This document shows, piece by piece, positions 62,763 to 64,000 of a stretch of DNA of 64,000 nucleotides (the first letter of the stretch is position 1; each line of letters opens with the position of its first letter). The DNA comes from Micromonospora sp. NBC_01699 (lineage in GTDB: Bacteria; Actinomycetota; Actinomycetes; Mycobacteriales; Micromonosporaceae): assembly GCF_036250065.1 (NCBI RefSeq), contig NZ_CP109199.1, positions 3,596,001 through 3,660,000 on the forward strand, written 5' to 3'. The notes under the pieces were generated by a model. It saw only the letters and a list, made by a program, of their open reading frames with translations. It was not told where the DNA came from and searched no databases. A program made the translations under genes and the position numbers.

Positions 62763-63143
62763 ATGTTCCGGCCACCCACCGCATACCCCGCCGAAACCGG
62801 CGAGCCGATCGGTGCGGGGGACGTGCCCGTTGACGCGTTGGCCTATCTTGCGATCGTGCCGGATGTCATCGCTCTCGTCCTGACCGCGATACTCGCGGCA
62901 ACCATCACGTTCGGCAGACCTGTCCGGCCCCGGCGACCGAGCCTGCCGGCGATCCGGTCGCGGGCGCGCAAACGGTGGTGGATCTGGGCGCTGCTGCTGT
63001 TCGGGGTGTCGGACATCGTCGCGCACGAGCACCTGGACCGCCGGACCGTGCTCGTCGTGTCGGGGCTGCTCGGTGCCGCGACCGCAATCTCCCTGATGCG
63101 GGGGCTCCGTGCCCGTCCGCGCCCGTCCGACCGGTCAGAATGA
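62763..63143 (+). CDS. Small membrane protein of unknown function
   Basis: About 126 aa with hydrophobic segments at LAYLAIVPDVIALVLTAILA, WWIWALLLFGVSDIVAH and TVLVVSGLLGAATAISLMRG, and basic loops between. No family was recognised. The ATG at 62763 is chosen; a longer frame from 62691 is open but would cross the divergent promoter of the nucleotidase gene. Confidence 0.5.
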   Translation: MFRPPTAYPAETGEPIGAGDVPVDALAYLAIVPDVIALVLTAILAATITFGRPVRPRRPSLPAIRSRARKRWWIWALLLFGVSDIVAHEHLDRRTVLVVSGLLGAATAISLMRGLRARPRPSDRSE

Positions 63144-63406
63144 CGCCGAGCCCGGCATCGGTATCGGTATCCACGCGATCGGTGTCGGGGGTGCGAGGTT
63201 TTTGGGGTTGATCGACTCGGGTCGGGGGTCGGTTGGCGGAATGTTGGCGGGGTCGGGTCGGTTATACATCGCGTACGACCGGAGCAGCGCCGGGGTTGTT
63301 TTTCCCCGCCCCGTGCAGGCTGTGGCCTCGTATTTCTTCCCGAGTGCGGCGCGCTTTCCCCCTTACGTGCGTGTGCTCGGAACCCCCGATTGGAAGGTGA
63401 ACCATC

Positions 63407-64000
63407 GTGAAGACGACTTTCACCACTTTTGCTGAGACTTCGTTTGTTCGTAAGACCGCTCTGGGTGTTGCCGGCCTGGCCTTTATTGGCGGCGCTGTTG
63501 CGGGGCCGGTGAGCCACGCGTTCACGTCCCCGGCCGAGCATGCCGCCCCGGCGATGACCACGGTCGCGCAGGTGACCTCGGAGAAGCCGGGCATGGACAA
63601 GCTCGTCCCGCACGGTACGCAGGGTGCGCAGTCGAACATCAGCCTGAGCAAGGAGCAGACCGACAACGCCAAGGCCATCACGGACACGGCGAAGAAGTTG
63701 GGTATGGGTGAGCGTGGCGCGGTGATCGCGGTCGCTACCTCGATGCAGGAGTCCAAGCTGGAGAACCTGGGTCACCTCGGTGACATGAACGACCACGACT
63801 CGCTGGGCCTGTTCCAGCAGCGGCCGAGTTCGGGTTGGGGAACTCCTGAGCAGATCACCGATCCGGCTTACGCTTCGACCGCGTTCCTGAAGAATCTGAA
63901 GCAGGTTGATGGTTGGCGGGATATGCCGTTGACGGATGCGGCGCAGAAGGTTCAGGTGTCGGCGTTCCCGGATGCGTACGCGCAGTGGGAGAACCAGGCC
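63407..64000 (+). CDS. Secreted lysozyme-like cell-wall protein, 3' truncated by window edge
   Basis: The visible 198 codons encode a signal sequence (about 1-38; FVRKTALGVAGLAFIGGAVA), a short linker and a lysozyme-like domain: VIAVATSMQESKLENLGHLG, DSLGLFQQRPSSGWG, VQVSAFPDAYAQWEN. The Glu in MQESKL is the probable catalytic acid. It is a paralogue of the C-terminal domain at 35208-36119, but without the basic tail and TM anchor. GTG 63407 follows GGAAGG. Codon use has more T and A in third positions than the neighbours, as in highly expressed genes. Confidence 0.8.
   Translation, partial: MKTTFTTFAETSFVRKTALGVAGLAFIGGAVAGPVSHAFTSPAEHAAPAMTTVAQVTSEKPGMDKLVPHGTQGAQSNISLSKEQTDNAKAITDTAKKLGMGERGAVIAVATSMQESKLENLGHLGDMNDHDSLGLFQQRPSSGWGTPEQITDPAYASTAFLKNLKQVDGWRDMPLTDAAQKVQVSAFPDAYAQWENQA

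Noticed and set aside
60766-62883. 705-codon open frame on the plus strand across the 5'-nucleotidase gene
   Set aside because: Shadow frame opposite a gene with full catalytic motifs; Arg/His/Gly-rich translation.
63144-63406. Possible cyclic di-AMP (ydaO-type) riboswitch before the lysozyme-like gene
   Set aside because: Such riboswitches often precede actinobacterial cell-wall hydrolase genes, so I looked for the conserved GGTGAATC-like parts; I could not find them.

Overview
This window comes from a high-GC actinobacterium, most likely a member of the Micromonosporaceae (Micromonospora or a near relative). The signs are GC-saturated third codon positions, many GTG starts, long antisense shadow ORFs, a mycothiol-dependent isomerase-family protein, ESX/EspC-like proteins, Asp23-type stress proteins, and long intergenic hairpins of a kind I recall from this family. 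The family placement is an inference. No tRNA, rRNA, CRISPR array, transposase, integrase or phage gene was seen, so this looks like ordinary chromosomal arm or accessory sequence, not a mobile island.

Layout. 1-5.4 kb: 3' part of a sugar ABC-transporter binding protein with a strong terminator, a mycothiol-dependent isomerase-family protein, a HipA-like kinase/DUF3037 pair, a luciferase-like oxidoreductase and a SEC-C protein. 5.4-12.1 kb: a catabolic locus of two operons (aldehyde dehydrogenase + alcohol dehydrogenase on -, acyl-CoA dehydrogenase + MaoC hydratase + acyl-CoA ligase on +) around a TetR gene. The same 19-bp dyad precedes both operons, so they are probably one regulon for turning an alcohol/aldehyde into an acyl-CoA. 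12.1-16.1 kb: VOC protein, DUF1345/DUF2795/DUF2267 stress-type small proteins, a membrane protein, and an HTH-like protein behind a TGTAAAC-N5-GTTTACA dyad. 16.4-20.9 kb: a compact set that looks like secondary metabolism (all-helical His-rich protein, PHBH-type flavin hydroxylase, methyltransferase, glycosyltransferase).

21.1-36 kb: a PAP2-alpha/beta hydrolase fusion, DEAD-box helicase, secreted M28 peptidase, type II NADH dehydrogenase, spermidine-synthase-like protein, ROK regulator, secreted ThuA protein, a DUF2267-pterin dehydratase-like fusion, a lone CheY-like regulator, a DivIVA-like coiled-coil protein and a lysozyme-like cell-wall protein. 36.4-41 kb: MFS exporter with an upstream Clp_N/HTH regulator (two operators), an endonuclease/exonuclease/phosphatase-family protein, an OsmC-like protein and a CopC-like protein. 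41.2-49.6 kb: a complete K+-uptake locus (27-aa leader ORF-kdpF-kdpA-kdpB-kdpC-kdpD-kdpE). 49.6-51.9 kb: an Asp23/AmaP envelope-stress operon. 52-57.4 kb: MFS transporter, small protein, secreted subtilisin with P-domain, geranylgeranyl-reductase-like flavoprotein. 57.4-60.6 kb: a five-gene ESX-associated-type cluster. 60.8-64 kb: Tat-exported 5'-nucleotidase, small membrane protein and the start of a second lysozyme-like secreted protein.

The most unusual items are the TetR dyad pair, the Clp_N/HTH regulators with their dyads, the ESX-like cluster without a secretion machine, the PAP2-hydrolase fusion, a repeat-like insertion in kdpB, and two long hairpin elements, one flanked by polypyrimidine/polypurine tracts. 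All functional calls come from reading motifs by eye; no database search was run.
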